NCBI GenBank assembly: GCA_002347285.1
Contig: DDXW01000051.1
Coordinates: 2,650 to 47,585, forward strand
Reading direction: 5' to 3'
DNA length: 44,936 bases
Origin: Rhodocyclaceae bacterium UBA2250
GTDB lineage: Bacteria; Pseudomonadota; Gammaproteobacteria; Burkholderiales; Rhodocyclaceae
Part shown: in pieces, positions 1 to 7,368 of the stretch
Numbering within the stretch: position 1 is the first letter of the stretch
Layout of the letters: the number at the start of each line of letters is the position of its first letter
Notes under the pieces: generated by a model
What the model was told of the DNA's origin: nothing
Seen by the model: the letters and a program-made list of their open reading frames with translations, nothing else
The model's database searches: none
Made by a program: the position numbers and the translations under genes

Positions 1-1
1 C

Positions 2-382
2 CAGCACATCAACAAGACCGATTCGGCGGTGCGCATCACCCACATCCCGAGCGGCCTAGTCGTCGAATGCCAGGACGACCGCTCGCAGCACCGCAACAAG
101 GCGCAGGCGCTGTCCGTGCTCGCCGCCCGGCTCAAGGACATGCAGGTGCGCGAACAGCAGCAGAAGATCGCCAGCACGCGCAAGAGCCTGATCGGCAGCG
201 GCGACCGTTCCGAACGCATCCGCACCTACAATTTCCCGCAGGGACGCGTCACCGACCACCGCATCAACCTGACGCTCTACAAGATCGACGCGATCATGGA
301 CGGCGACCTCGACGAGCTGATCGCCGGCCTGACCGCCGAGCATCAGGCCGAACAGCTCGCCGCGCTGGCAGGCGAGGAATGA
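2..382 (+). CDS. prfA: Peptide chain release factor 1, C-terminal part (5' end cut by window)
   Basis: Release factor 1 recognises UAA and UAG stop codons and triggers peptidyl-tRNA hydrolysis in the ribosome. The first readable codon is the Gln of the catalytic GGQ loop, followed by HINKTDSAVRITHIPSG, the RF-1 consensus after GGQ. The remaining ~126 residues cover the rest of domain 3 and the C-terminal helix, including the RIRTYNFPQGRVTDHRI block typical of RF-1. The stop TGA overlaps the ATG of prmC (ATGA), so the enzyme that methylates this very glutamine is translationally coupled to it. Only the N-terminal domains are missing, because of the window edge. Confidence 0.97.
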   Translation, partial: QHINKTDSAVRITHIPSGLVVECQDDRSQHRNKAQALSVLAARLKDMQVREQQQKIASTRKSLIGSGDRSERIRTYNFPQGRVTDHRINLTLYKIDAIMDGDLDELIAGLTAEHQAEQLAALAGEE

Positions 383-1227
383 CGGCCACCGTCGCCAGCC
401 TGCTCGCCGAAGCGCGCCGGCGCATTCCGGCCGCCGATGCGCGCCTGCTGCTGGGTCATCTGCTCGGCCGCGACACCGCCTGGCTCGAGGCGCACCGCGA
501 CGATGCGGTGGCCGAGGAGACCGCAACAGAATACTCGGCGCTGGCGGGGCGGCGCGCGGCCGGCGAGCCGATCGCCTATCTGCTCGGCGTGCGCGAGTTC
601 TACGGCCGCGACTTCGTCGTCACGTCCGACGTGCTGATCCCGCGCCCCGAAACCGAACTCTTGATCGACATCGCCAAGGAAAAGCTGTTCGCCGCCGACA
701 GCGCCCGGATTCTCGACCTCGGCGTCGGCAGCGGCTGCATCGCTGTCACGCTGGCGCTCGAGCTGCCGTGGGCGGAGGTCACCGCCGTCGACGTTTCGGC
801 GGCGGCGCTGGCCGTCGCGCGCCGCAATGCCGCGCGCCAGGCCGCGCAAGTCGAATTCGTCGCGAGCGACTGGTTCGCGGCTCTGCCGCCGCGGCGCTAC
901 GATTTTATCGTCGCCAATCCGCCCTACGTCGCGGCGGGCGATCCGCATCTGGACGAAGGCGATCTGCGCTTCGAGCCGCGGGATGCGCTGACCGATAACG
1001 CCGATGGCCTGTCCGCGATCCGCCGCATCGTCGCCGCGGCGCCGCACTGGCTGAATCCGGGCGGCTGGCTGTTCCTCGAGCATGGCTACGACCAGGCGGC
1101 GGCGGTGCGCGGATTGCTGGAAGCCGCGGCTTTCGCCGGCATCGAGCAGCACCGCGACCTGGCCGGCATCGTGCGTGCCAGCGGCGGCCATGTGCCGGCT
1201 ATTGTCTTTCCGGCGAATAATCAATAG
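379..1227 (+). CDS. prmC: Peptide chain release factor N5-glutamine methyltransferase (PrmC/HemK)
   Basis: PrmC methylates the glutamine of the GGQ motif in release factors using S-adenosylmethionine. The 282-residue product has an N-terminal helical domain with the family signature GEPIAYLLG. It is followed by a Rossmann methyltransferase domain containing the SAM loop DLGVGSGCIA and the catalytic NPPY at residues 180-183. The ATG at 379 is chosen because it overlaps the prfA stop and gives the family length. Codons in the linker just before GEPIAYLLG match the 25-bp dispersed repeat (529-553). This copy also matches a conserved protein segment, so it is the least telling one. Confidence 0.96.
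   Translation: MTATVASLLAEARRRIPAADARLLLGHLLGRDTAWLEAHRDDAVAEETATEYSALAGRRAAGEPIAYLLGVREFYGRDFVVTSDVLIPRPETELLIDIAKEKLFAADSARILDLGVGSGCIAVTLALELPWAEVTAVDVSAAALAVARRNAARQAAQVEFVASDWFAALPPRRYDFIVANPPYVAAGDPHLDEGDLRFEPRDALTDNADGLSAIRRIVAAAPHWLNPGGWLFLEHGYDQAAAVRGLLEAAAFAGIEQHRDLAGIVRASGGHVPAIVFPANNQ
529..553 (+). repeat. 25-bp dispersed repeat, copy 1 (inside prmC)
   Basis: Matches the window consensus (GAAAA + CTCGGCGCTGRCRGGGCGG + C) with one change. Read as E-Y-S-A-L-A-G-R in PrmC. Part of this peptide is naturally common in PrmC, so chance contributes here. Confidence 0.55.
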
Positions 1228-1230
1228 AAT
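1202..1230 (+). promoter_or_regulatory. Likely sigma-70 promoter for rpsP-rimM-trmD-rplS
   Basis: TTGTCT (1202-1207) and TAGAAT (1225-1230) are separated by 17 bp. They lie at the very end of prmC, about 40 bp before the rpsP start. Match to consensus is 4/6 and 5/6. Inferred from sequence only. Confidence 0.5.
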
Positions 1231-1269
1231 TGCGCCCTTTTCCTTTTCCGAATTCCTAGGGGACCCTGC

Positions 1270-1524
1270 ATGGTTGTCATCCGTCTTGCCCGCAGCGGCG
1301 CGAAGAAGCGCCCCTTCTTCAACATGGTCGTCACCGACTCGCGCAACCGCCGCGACGGCCGCTTCGTCGAGCGCGTCGGCTACTACAACCCGAAGGCCTC
1401 CGCCAACGAGAAGGGCCTGGTCATCGATACCGAGCGCCTGGCCTACTGGCAGGGCAAGGGCGCCCAGCTGTCGCCGACCGCTGCGCGTCTGGTCAAGCAG
1501 GCCGCCGTCGCCAAGGCCGCCTGA
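1270..1524 (+). CDS. rpsP: 30S ribosomal protein S16
   Basis: Small-subunit ribosomal protein S16 of 84 residues, the usual family length. It begins MVVIRLARSGAKKRPFFNMVV and contains the conserved FVERVGYYNP segment. A clear Shine-Dalgarno AGGGGA sits about 7 bp before the ATG. It is the first gene of the standard rpsP-rimM-trmD-rplS operon, with the rimM ATG only 6 bp after its stop. Confidence 0.98.
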   Translation: MVVIRLARSGAKKRPFFNMVVTDSRNRRDGRFVERVGYYNPKASANEKGLVIDTERLAYWQGKGAQLSPTAARLVKQAAVAKAA

Positions 1525-1530
1525 AGCTAG

Positions 1531-2046
1531 ATGATCGTCCTGGGGCGGATCGTTGCCCCATACGGGGTGCAGGGCTGGGTCTGGCTCCACCCCTTCGGCG
1601 ATGATCCCGAGCGCTGGCGCGAAATCAAGCGCTGGTGGCTCGGCAGGGACGAAAAGGAACATTCCGGCTGGCGGGCCTGGCCGTTGCAGGCGATGCGCCG
1701 GCAAGGCAAGGGCTGGATCGTCAAGCTGACCGGCATCGACGATCGCGGCGGCGCCGAGCAGCTGGTCGGGCAGTACGTCGGCGCGCCGCGCGAAGCGTTG
1801 CCGGCGCCGGAAGAAGGCGAGTATTACTGGGCCGACCTGATCGGTCTGCAGGTGGTGAATGAACGGCAGGAGTCGCTGGGGCGCGTGGCCGAGATGGTCG
1901 AGTCGGGCGCCCATGCGGTGATGGTCGTGCGGGAAGGCGAGGGCGAAGCGGCGATCGAACGGCTGCTGCCCTTCGTCGGCCAGGTGGTGAAGGAAGTGGA
2001 TGTGCCGGCCGGCATGGTGCGCGTCGACTGGGAAAAAGACTGGTGA
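1531..2046 (+). CDS. rimM: Ribosome maturation factor RimM
   Basis: RimM assists maturation of the 30S head and binds S19. The 171-residue protein starts with the RimM N-domain signature LGRIVAPYGVQGWVWL. The C-terminal PRC-barrel-like domain begins near residue 97 (YYWADLIGLQV) and ends in VDWEKDW. It lies between rpsP and trmD, its invariable neighbours in proteobacteria. Start chosen from homologous N-termini and the position just after rpsP. Confidence 0.96.
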   Translation: MIVLGRIVAPYGVQGWVWLHPFGDDPERWREIKRWWLGRDEKEHSGWRAWPLQAMRRQGKGWIVKLTGIDDRGGAEQLVGQYVGAPREALPAPEEGEYYWADLIGLQVVNERQESLGRVAEMVESGAHAVMVVREGEGEAAIERLLPFVGQVVKEVDVPAGMVRVDWEKDW

Positions 2047-2059
2047 CGGGGGGCTGCCG

Positions 2060-2830
2060 ATGCTGCGCTTCGACGTCGTGACGCTGTTCCCGGAGATGTT
2101 CGCGGCGGTGACGGAGTGCGGCATCAGCCGGCGCGCGCTGGAGCGCGGGCTGTGGCGGCTGGCGTGCTGGAATCCGCGCGACTGGGCGGACAACGCCTAC
2201 GGCTCGGTGGATGACCGGCCCTTCGGCGGCGGTCCCGGCATGGTGATGCGGGCGCGACCGCTGGAACAGGCGATCGGCGCGGCGAGGCAGGCACGTGGCG
2301 GCGAAGGGAAAGTGATCTACTTCTCGCCGCAGGGCAGGCCGCTCGACCACGCGAAGGTGGCCGGACTGGCGGCGGGAGCGGGAGCGATCCTGCTGTGCGG
2401 CCGCTACGAAGGGATCGACGAGCGCGTGATCGCGCGCTGCGTCGATGAGGAAGTGTCGCTGGGCGACTTCGTGCTGTCCGGCGGCGAAATCGCGGCGCTG
2501 GCGTTGATCGACGCCTGCGTGCGGCAACTGCCGGGGGCGCTGAACGGCGAAGCCTCGGCCGTGGAAGACTCTTTCGTCGATGGGCTGCTGGATTGCCCGC
2601 ATTACACGCGGCCCGAGGTGTATGAGGATTTGCCGGTGCCGGACGTGCTGTTGTCCGGGCATCATGAGAACATCCGCCGCTGGCGACGCAAACAGTCGCT
2701 GCTGCGGACCCGGGAGCGCCGCCCGGAGCTGTTTGCCAAATGGCTGGCGCAACGTGCAGCAAGTGCTCGCGGTTTGAGCAAGGAAGAAGCGCAACTACTT
2801 CGCGAGATCGAAAGCGAATCGGGCAAGTAG
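2060..2830 (+). CDS. trmD: tRNA (guanine37-N1)-methyltransferase TrmD
   Basis: TrmD methylates G37 of tRNAs reading CNN codons and so prevents +1 frameshifting. The 256-residue product begins MLRFDVVTLFPEMF, the classical TrmD start. It carries the trefoil-knot SAM site with GRYEGID at residues 114-120 and the downstream SLGDFVLSGGE motif. The frame is open further upstream, but the ATG at 2060 matches family N-termini and follows a G-rich Shine-Dalgarno, 13 bp after the rimM stop. Confidence 0.97.
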   Translation: MLRFDVVTLFPEMFAAVTECGISRRALERGLWRLACWNPRDWADNAYGSVDDRPFGGGPGMVMRARPLEQAIGAARQARGGEGKVIYFSPQGRPLDHAKVAGLAAGAGAILLCGRYEGIDERVIARCVDEEVSLGDFVLSGGEIAALALIDACVRQLPGALNGEASAVEDSFVDGLLDCPHYTRPEVYEDLPVPDVLLSGHHENIRRWRRKQSLLRTRERRPELFAKWLAQRAASARGLSKEEAQLLREIESESGK

Positions 2831-2876
2831 CTCTGCGGTCGTAAGAAATAGTGTTCGATCTGACAAGGAAAACGAC

Positions 2877-3254
2877 ATGAACCTGATTCAGCAGCTGGAA
2901 AAGGAAGAAATCGAGCGTCTGGGCAAGACGATCCCCGAATTCGCGCCCGGCGACACCGTGATCGTCAACGTGAACGTGGTCGAGGGCGAGCGCAAGCGCG
3001 TCCAGGCCTTCGAGGGCGTGGTGATCGCCAAGCGCAACCGCGGCCTCAACTCCGCCTTCACCGTGCGCAAGATCTCGTCCGGCGAAGGTGTCGAACGCAC
3101 CTTCCAGACCTATTCGCCGCTGCTCGCCAGCATCGAGGTCAAGCGCAAGGGCGACGTGCGCCGCGCCAAGCTCTACTACCTGCGCGAGCGTTCCGGCAAG
3201 TCGGCGCGCATCAAGGAAAAACTCGCGCGCAGGACGACCGAAGCGAAGGAATAA
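2877..3254 (+). CDS. rplS: 50S ribosomal protein L19
   Basis: Large-subunit protein L19 at the 30S-50S interface, 125 residues. It has the family start MNLIQQLEKEEIERLGK and the segments FAPGDTVIVNVNVVEGERKRVQAFEG (residues about 22-47) and SPLLASIEVKRKGDVRRAKLYYLRE (about 79-103). A Shine-Dalgarno AAGGAAA precedes the ATG. It is the last gene of the operon, and a strong palindromic terminator starts 5 bp after its stop. Confidence 0.98.
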   Translation: MNLIQQLEKEEIERLGKTIPEFAPGDTVIVNVNVVEGERKRVQAFEGVVIAKRNRGLNSAFTVRKISSGEGVERTFQTYSPLLASIEVKRKGDVRRAKLYYLRERSGKSARIKEKLARRTTEAKE

Positions 3255-3258
3255 GCTT

Positions 3259-3310
3259 CGCCGCACCAACAAAAAAGGACGCCTTGGCGTCCTTTTTTGT
3301 TGGTGCGGCG
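3259..3310. terminator. Bidirectional terminator: 25-bp perfect inverted repeat
   Basis: Two arms of 25 bp (3259-3283 and 3286-3310) are perfectly complementary with only TT between them. Inside the stem an A-run and a T-run face each other, so a shorter inner hairpin (GGACGCC-TT-GGCGTCC) is followed by a T-run on either strand. It lies between convergent rplS and folE2 and fits a shared rho-independent terminator. The stem is much longer than a terminator needs. Confidence 0.9.
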
Positions 3311-3314
3311 CCCT

Positions 3315-4121
3315 TCAGCGCGTCCTGTCTTTTTCGATCAGCGCGTAGGCCGAGTGGTTGTGGATCGACTCGAAGTTCTCGGACTCGACCACATAGGCGT
3401 CGATGCGGGGGTCGACGTTGAGCACGCCGGCGACGTCGCGCACGATGTCCTCGACGAACTTCGGGTTGTCATAGGCGCGCTCGGTAACGAGCTTCTCGTC
3501 GGGGCGCTTGAGCAGCCCGTAGAGCTCGCACGAGGCCTGGCCTTCGGCCATCTGCACCAGTTCCTCGATCCAGACGAAGCTGTTGGTGGTGGCGGTGATG
3601 GTGATGTGCGAGCGCTGGTTGTGCGCGCCGCGCTCGGAAATCTTCTTCGAGCAGGGACACAGGCTGGTGGCCGGCACGACGACGCGCGTCGTCTGGCGGA
3701 AGCGGCTGCCGTCGAGGATTTCGCCGATGAAGGTGACCTCGTAGTCGAGCAGGCTCTTCACCTTCGAAACCGGCGCCTCCTTGTTGATGAAATAGGGGAA
3801 GCTCATCTCGAGATGGCCGGTTTCCGCCTCGAGGCGCTTGACCATTTCGCGCAGCATCGGCTCGTAGCTCTCCACCGAGATTTCGCGCTCGTGGCTGTTG
3901 AGGATCTCGACGAAGCGCGACATGTGCGTGCCCTTGAAGTTGTGCGGCAGGCCGACATACATGTTGAAGGTCGCGATCGTGTGCTGCACGCCGCCGCTCT
4001 TGTCGAGCACCTTGACGGGATGACGGATGGACTTGATGCCGACCTTGTCGATCGGCAGGTGGCGCGAGTCAATGCTCGATTGGACGTCTGGGATGGCCAT
4101 CGTGATGTCTTTCAGGTTCAT
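3315..4121 (-). CDS. folE2: GTP cyclohydrolase FolE2 (type IB)
   Basis: FolE2 converts GTP to dihydroneopterin triphosphate, the first step toward folate and, in many bacteria, queuosine. The 268-residue protein shows IPDVQSSIDSRHLPIDKVGIK near the start and the VPATSLCPCSKKISERGAHNQRS block with the metal/catalytic Cys. The frame is open to 4232. I choose the ATG at 4121 because it matches family N-termini, has GGAG upstream, and the longer start would overlap the promoter at 4188-4216. queG, another queuosine gene, lies in the same window. Confidence 0.95.
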   Translation of the reverse strand: MNLKDITMAIPDVQSSIDSRHLPIDKVGIKSIRHPVKVLDKSGGVQHTIATFNMYVGLPHNFKGTHMSRFVEILNSHEREISVESYEPMLREMVKRLEAETGHLEMSFPYFINKEAPVSKVKSLLDYEVTFIGEILDGSRFRQTTRVVVPATSLCPCSKKISERGAHNQRSHITITATTNSFVWIEELVQMAEGQASCELYGLLKRPDEKLVTERAYDNPKFVEDIVRDVAGVLNVDPRIDAYVVESENFESIHNHSAYALIEKDRTR

Positions 4122-4187
4122 CGGGAATGCTCCATTGGGGTTGGAAGTGCGCAGGCCGGTCGCCGCCGGCTTGTCGTTTTCCCGTCC

Positions 4188-4216
4188 TATATAACATTCC
4201 CGACTAGTTTTCTCAA
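4188..4216 (-). promoter_or_regulatory. Likely sigma-70 promoter for folE2
   Basis: On the minus strand TTGAGA (4211-4216) is followed after exactly 17 bp by TATATA (4188-4193). It lies in the 91-bp gap between dxs and folE2, overlapping the dxs stop codon. Matches are 5/6 and 4/6. folE2 is therefore probably transcribed separately from the dxs operon. Confidence 0.6.
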
Positions 4217-6081
4217 GTAAAGGTCGATTCAAATTGCTTGATGCGGGCGGAGATCGCCGGGCCGTTCAGGCCGAGTTCCGCGAGCAGCTGCGCCTGCTCG
4301 CCGTGTTCGACGAACCGGTCCGGCAGGCCGAGCCGCAGCAGCGGTTTCGCGCTGCCCAGGCCTTCCAGCACCCGGGCGACTTCCGAGCCGGCACCGCCGA
4401 TGATCGCATTTTCCTCGACGGAAACCAGCAGATCGTGAGTCTGTGCCAACTGTCCGAGCAGATCGGCATCGAGCGGCTTGAGGCAGCGCATGTTGGCAAC
4501 GGTTGCATCGAGCGCCTCGCCGGCCTCCAGTGCCGCGGCGAGCAGGGTGCCGAACGAGAGGATCGCGATCCGCCTTCCGCGGCGACGGATCTCGCCCTTG
4601 CCGATCTTGAGGCTGTCGAGACTCGGCGCCGGCGAGGCGGCGAAGGCGCTGCCGCCGCGCGGGTAGCGCACTGCCGCCGGGCCGGGATGATGGTAGGCGG
4701 CGGTCAGCATGCGGCGGCATTCCGCCTCGTCGGCGGGCGCCAGCACGACCAGGTTCGGAATGCAGGTCAGGTAGGACAGATCGAAGGCGCCCTGGTGCGT
4801 TGCGCCGTCGGCGCCGACCAGGCCGCCGCGGTCGATCGCGAAGGTGACGTCGAGGTCCTGCAGCGCGACGTCGTGGATCAGCTGGTCGTAGGCGCGCTGC
4901 AGGAAGGTCGAGTAGATCGCCACCACCGGCTTCATGCCCTCGCAGGCGAGGCCGGCGGCGAAGGTCACGGCGTGCTGCTCGGCGATGCCGACGTCGTGGT
5001 AGCGCTGCGGGAACGCGGCCGCGAAGCGCGTCATGCCCGAGCCCTCGCACATCGCTGGCGTGATGCCGACGAGGCGCTCGTCGGCCGCCGCCGTGTCGCA
5101 CAGCCAGTCGCCGAACACCTGGGTGAAGGTCGGCTTGCCTGTGCCCTTGCCTCCCGCGCTGACCTGGATGCCATTGCTGGTGTCGAACTTCGAGACGCCG
5201 TGGTACAGCACCGGGTCGGCCTCGGCGAGCTTGTAGCCCTGGCCCTTGCGGGTGACGATGTGGAGGAACTGCGGACCCTTGAGCTGGCGCAGGTTTTCCA
5301 GCGTCGGGAGCAGCGAGTCGAGGTCGTGGCCGTCGATCGGCCCGATGTAGTTGAAGCCGAACTCCTCGAACAGCGTGCCGGGCACGAACATGCCCTTGAC
5401 GTGCTCCTCGGCGCGCTTGGCCAGCTCGAGCAGCGGCGGCGCCATCGCGAGCACCTTCTCGCCGGCCTTGCGCGCAGCGTTGAAGGTGCGGCCCGACAGC
5501 AGGCGCGCCAGATACTTGTTGAGCGCGCCGACCGGCGGCGAGATCGACATGTCGTTGTCGTTGAGGACGACCAGCAGGTTGGCGTCGATCACGCCGGCGT
5601 TGTTGAGCGCCTCGAAGGCCTGGCCGGCCGACATAGCGCCGTCGCCGATCACCGCGACGACGCGGCGGTCCTCGCCCTTGTCCCTGGCCGCGACCGCCAT
5701 GCCGAGCGCCGCCGAGATCGAGGTCGAGGAGTGGCCGACGCCGAAGGTGTCATAGGGGCTCTCGCTGCGGCGCGGGAAGCCCGAGATGCCGTCCTTCATG
5801 CGCAGCCGCGCCATGCCGGCGCGCCGGCCGGTGAGGATCTTGTGGGCGTAGGTCTGGTGGCCGACGTCCCAGACCAGCCGATCCTCCGGGGTATTGAAGA
5901 CGTAGTGCAGCGCGATGGTCAACTCGATGGTGCCGAGGTTGGACGACAGGTGGCCGCCGGTCCTGGCCACCGATTCGAGCAGGAAGGCGCGCAGCTCCTC
6001 GGCCAGCGCCGGCAGTTGTTCGCGCGGCAGGCGGCGCAGGTCGGCGGGGTCGGTGATCGATTCGAGCAGCGGGTAGGACAT
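4213..6081 (-). CDS. dxs: 1-deoxy-D-xylulose-5-phosphate synthase
   Basis: DXS condenses pyruvate and glyceraldehyde 3-phosphate with thiamine diphosphate, the first committed step of the MEP isoprenoid pathway. At 622 residues it has the expected length. It shows SSNLGTIELTIALHYVF near residue 47, the thiamine-diphosphate-binding GDGAMSAGQAFEALNNAG motif, and the transketolase pyrimidine domain with DVGIAEQHAVTFAAGLA. It is the last gene of the xseB-ispA-dxs operon, 4 bp downstream of ispA. ispH of the same pathway lies at 17166. Confidence 0.98.
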   Translation of the reverse strand: MSYPLLESITDPADLRRLPREQLPALAEELRAFLLESVARTGGHLSSNLGTIELTIALHYVFNTPEDRLVWDVGHQTYAHKILTGRRAGMARLRMKDGISGFPRRSESPYDTFGVGHSSTSISAALGMAVAARDKGEDRRVVAVIGDGAMSAGQAFEALNNAGVIDANLLVVLNDNDMSISPPVGALNKYLARLLSGRTFNAARKAGEKVLAMAPPLLELAKRAEEHVKGMFVPGTLFEEFGFNYIGPIDGHDLDSLLPTLENLRQLKGPQFLHIVTRKGQGYKLAEADPVLYHGVSKFDTSNGIQVSAGGKGTGKPTFTQVFGDWLCDTAAADERLVGITPAMCEGSGMTRFAAAFPQRYHDVGIAEQHAVTFAAGLACEGMKPVVAIYSTFLQRAYDQLIHDVALQDLDVTFAIDRGGLVGADGATHQGAFDLSYLTCIPNLVVLAPADEAECRRMLTAAYHHPGPAAVRYPRGGSAFAASPAPSLDSLKIGKGEIRRRGRRIAILSFGTLLAAALEAGEALDATVANMRCLKPLDADLLGQLAQTHDLLVSVEENAIIGGAGSEVARVLEGLGSAKPLLRLGLPDRFVEHGEQAQLLAELGLNGPAISARIKQFESTFT

Positions 6082-6085
6082 GTTT

Positions 6086-6970
6086 CTAGAAACGGCGGTC
6101 GGCGATGTAGTCCGTCAGGGCGGCGAGGCGTGCGGTATCGATGCGGCAGGCAGCCAGTGCCGCATGGGCCTCGACACGCAGCCGCGCGGCCAGTTCCTTG
6201 GCGCGCGCCAGGCCGAGCATGCTGACGTAGGTCGGCTTGTCCTGCGCGGCATCCTTGCCGGCCGTCTTGCCGAGGGTGACCGTGCTGCCTTCGGCGTCGA
6301 GGATGTCGTCCACCACCTGGAACAGCAGGCCGGCCCGGTTGGCGTAGTGGCCGAGCGCCTCCAGTCGCGCGTCGTCGGCATCGCCGCAATGGGCACCGAG
6401 CAGCACGGCGGCGCGGATCAGCGCCCCGGTCTTGTGGATGTGCATGAACTCGAGCTCTTCGAGGGAGAGCGCCATGCCGACGGCGGCGAGGTCGATCGCC
6501 TGGCCGCCGGCCATGCCGCGCGAGCCGGCGGCTTGGGCGAGCAGCGCCAGCATGGAAACTCGGCGCTCGCAGGGCGGCGCCGGCGCCTCGGCGAGAATCT
6601 GGAAGGCGAGCGTCTGCAGCGCGTCGCCGACCAGCAGGGCGGTGGCCTCGTCGTACTCGACGTGGCAGGTCGGCCGGCCGCGCCGCAGCACGTCGTCGTC
6701 CATGCAGGGCAGGTCGTCATGCACCAGCGAATAGGCGTGGACCAGTTCCACCGCGCAGGCGGCGACATCGACCTGCTGCGGATCGGCACCGAGGGCTTCG
6801 CCCGCGGCGTGGCACAACAGCGGGCGCATGCGCTTGCCGCCGCCGAGCGCGCTGTAGCGCATCGCGGCGTGCAGCCGCGCCGGCGCGATCGTGGCCGGCG
6901 GCAGGCAGTGCTCGAGCGCCACCTCGGTACGGCGCTGGATCATGGCCATCCAGGCGGCGAAATCGCTCAT
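6086..6970 (-). CDS. ispA: Farnesyl diphosphate synthase / short-chain polyprenyl synthase
   Basis: Prenyl transferase that builds farnesyl diphosphate from IPP and DMAPP. The 294-residue protein contains GGGKRMRP, the first Asp-rich motif HDDLPCMDDDVLRRGRPT, the GGQAIDL segment and the second Asp-rich motif FQVVDDILD. The ATG at 6970 overlaps the xseB stop. In the loop between LQTLAFQILAEA and LALLAQAAGSRGMAGGQ, a region that is variable in IspA, the codons for PPCERRVS come from a copy of the 25-bp repeat (6554-6578). Confidence 0.97.
   Translation of the reverse strand: MSDFAAWMAMIQRRTEVALEHCLPPATIAPARLHAAMRYSALGGGKRMRPLLCHAAGEALGADPQQVDVAACAVELVHAYSLVHDDLPCMDDDVLRRGRPTCHVEYDEATALLVGDALQTLAFQILAEAPAPPCERRVSMLALLAQAAGSRGMAGGQAIDLAAVGMALSLEELEFMHIHKTGALIRAAVLLGAHCGDADDARLEALGHYANRAGLLFQVVDDILDAEGSTVTLGKTAGKDAAQDKPTYVSMLGLARAKELAARLRVEAHAALAACRIDTARLAALTDYIADRRF
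6554..6578 (+). repeat. 25-bp dispersed repeat, copy 2 (inside ispA, antisense to the gene)
   Basis: Two changes from the consensus. It points along the + strand while ispA is on the minus strand, and is read there as PPCERRVS in a variable loop. Confidence 0.7.
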
Positions 6971-7221
6971 CGCTCGCCCTTGTCGGTCGGCTCTGCGTCC
7001 GTGCCGAACTCCCTGAGTTCTCCGCCGTCGAGGATGCGGATCTTCTGCTCGGCGCGGGCCAGCGTCTCCTGGCAATGCCGCAGCAGCGCCATGCCGCGCT
7101 CGTAGGCCTGCAGGCTCTCCTCAAGAGGCGCGCCACCGCTTTCCAGGACTTGGACGAGTCCTTCGAGCTCCTTGAGGGCGGCTTCGAAAGTGGCGGGGAG
7201 TTTGGCGGCGGCTTGCTTCAT
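6967..7221 (-). CDS. xseB: Exodeoxyribonuclease VII small subunit
   Basis: Small subunit of exonuclease VII, which degrades single-stranded DNA. The 84-residue product has the family core FEAALKELEGLVQVLESG and LEESLQAYERGMALLRHCQE. The frame extends to 7278, but the ATG at 7221 (MKQAAAKLP) gives the normal size and lies downstream of a good promoter whose -35 box is at 7273-7278. The product ends with an acidic tail after the conserved helix. The stop overlaps the ispA start. Confidence 0.93.
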   Translation of the reverse strand: MKQAAAKLPATFEAALKELEGLVQVLESGGAPLEESLQAYERGMALLRHCQETLARAEQKIRILDGGELREFGTDAEPTDKGER

Positions 7222-7248
7222 TGCGGTCGGTGCGGTGGCGAGCCCGCG

Positions 7249-7278
7249 AAAATAGCCTATCCGAGCCCTGTCGGTCAA
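7249..7278 (-). promoter_or_regulatory. Likely promoter for xseB-ispA-dxs
   Basis: On the minus strand TTGACC (7273-7278) is separated by 18 bp from TATTTT (7249-7254). The start codon of xseB follows about 28 bp further on. It lies in the divergent gap between xseB and the Rieske gene. Confidence 0.45.
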
Positions 7279-7368
7279 TCGGATTGGCTATACTAACCAA
7301 CCCGGCGCACCGTTTCCGTGCGGACAGCGTACCGGTTCCCGGGCGTCTTTTCAGGAGGTTGCCGTCCC

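Noticed and set aside
4122..4232. Longer FolE2 start at 4232
   Set aside because: Extra residues have no family similarity and would overlap the promoter and the dxs stop; ATG at 4121 has a Shine-Dalgarno and fits the family.
4255..4285. Repeat-like stretch at the dxs 3' end (minus strand GGAACTCGGCCTGAACGG)
   Set aside because: Only the first half matches; it codes for the usual DXS C-terminus.
4234..6225. 663-codon plus-strand frame across dxs
   Set aside because: Shadow of dxs; no start signal or domain.
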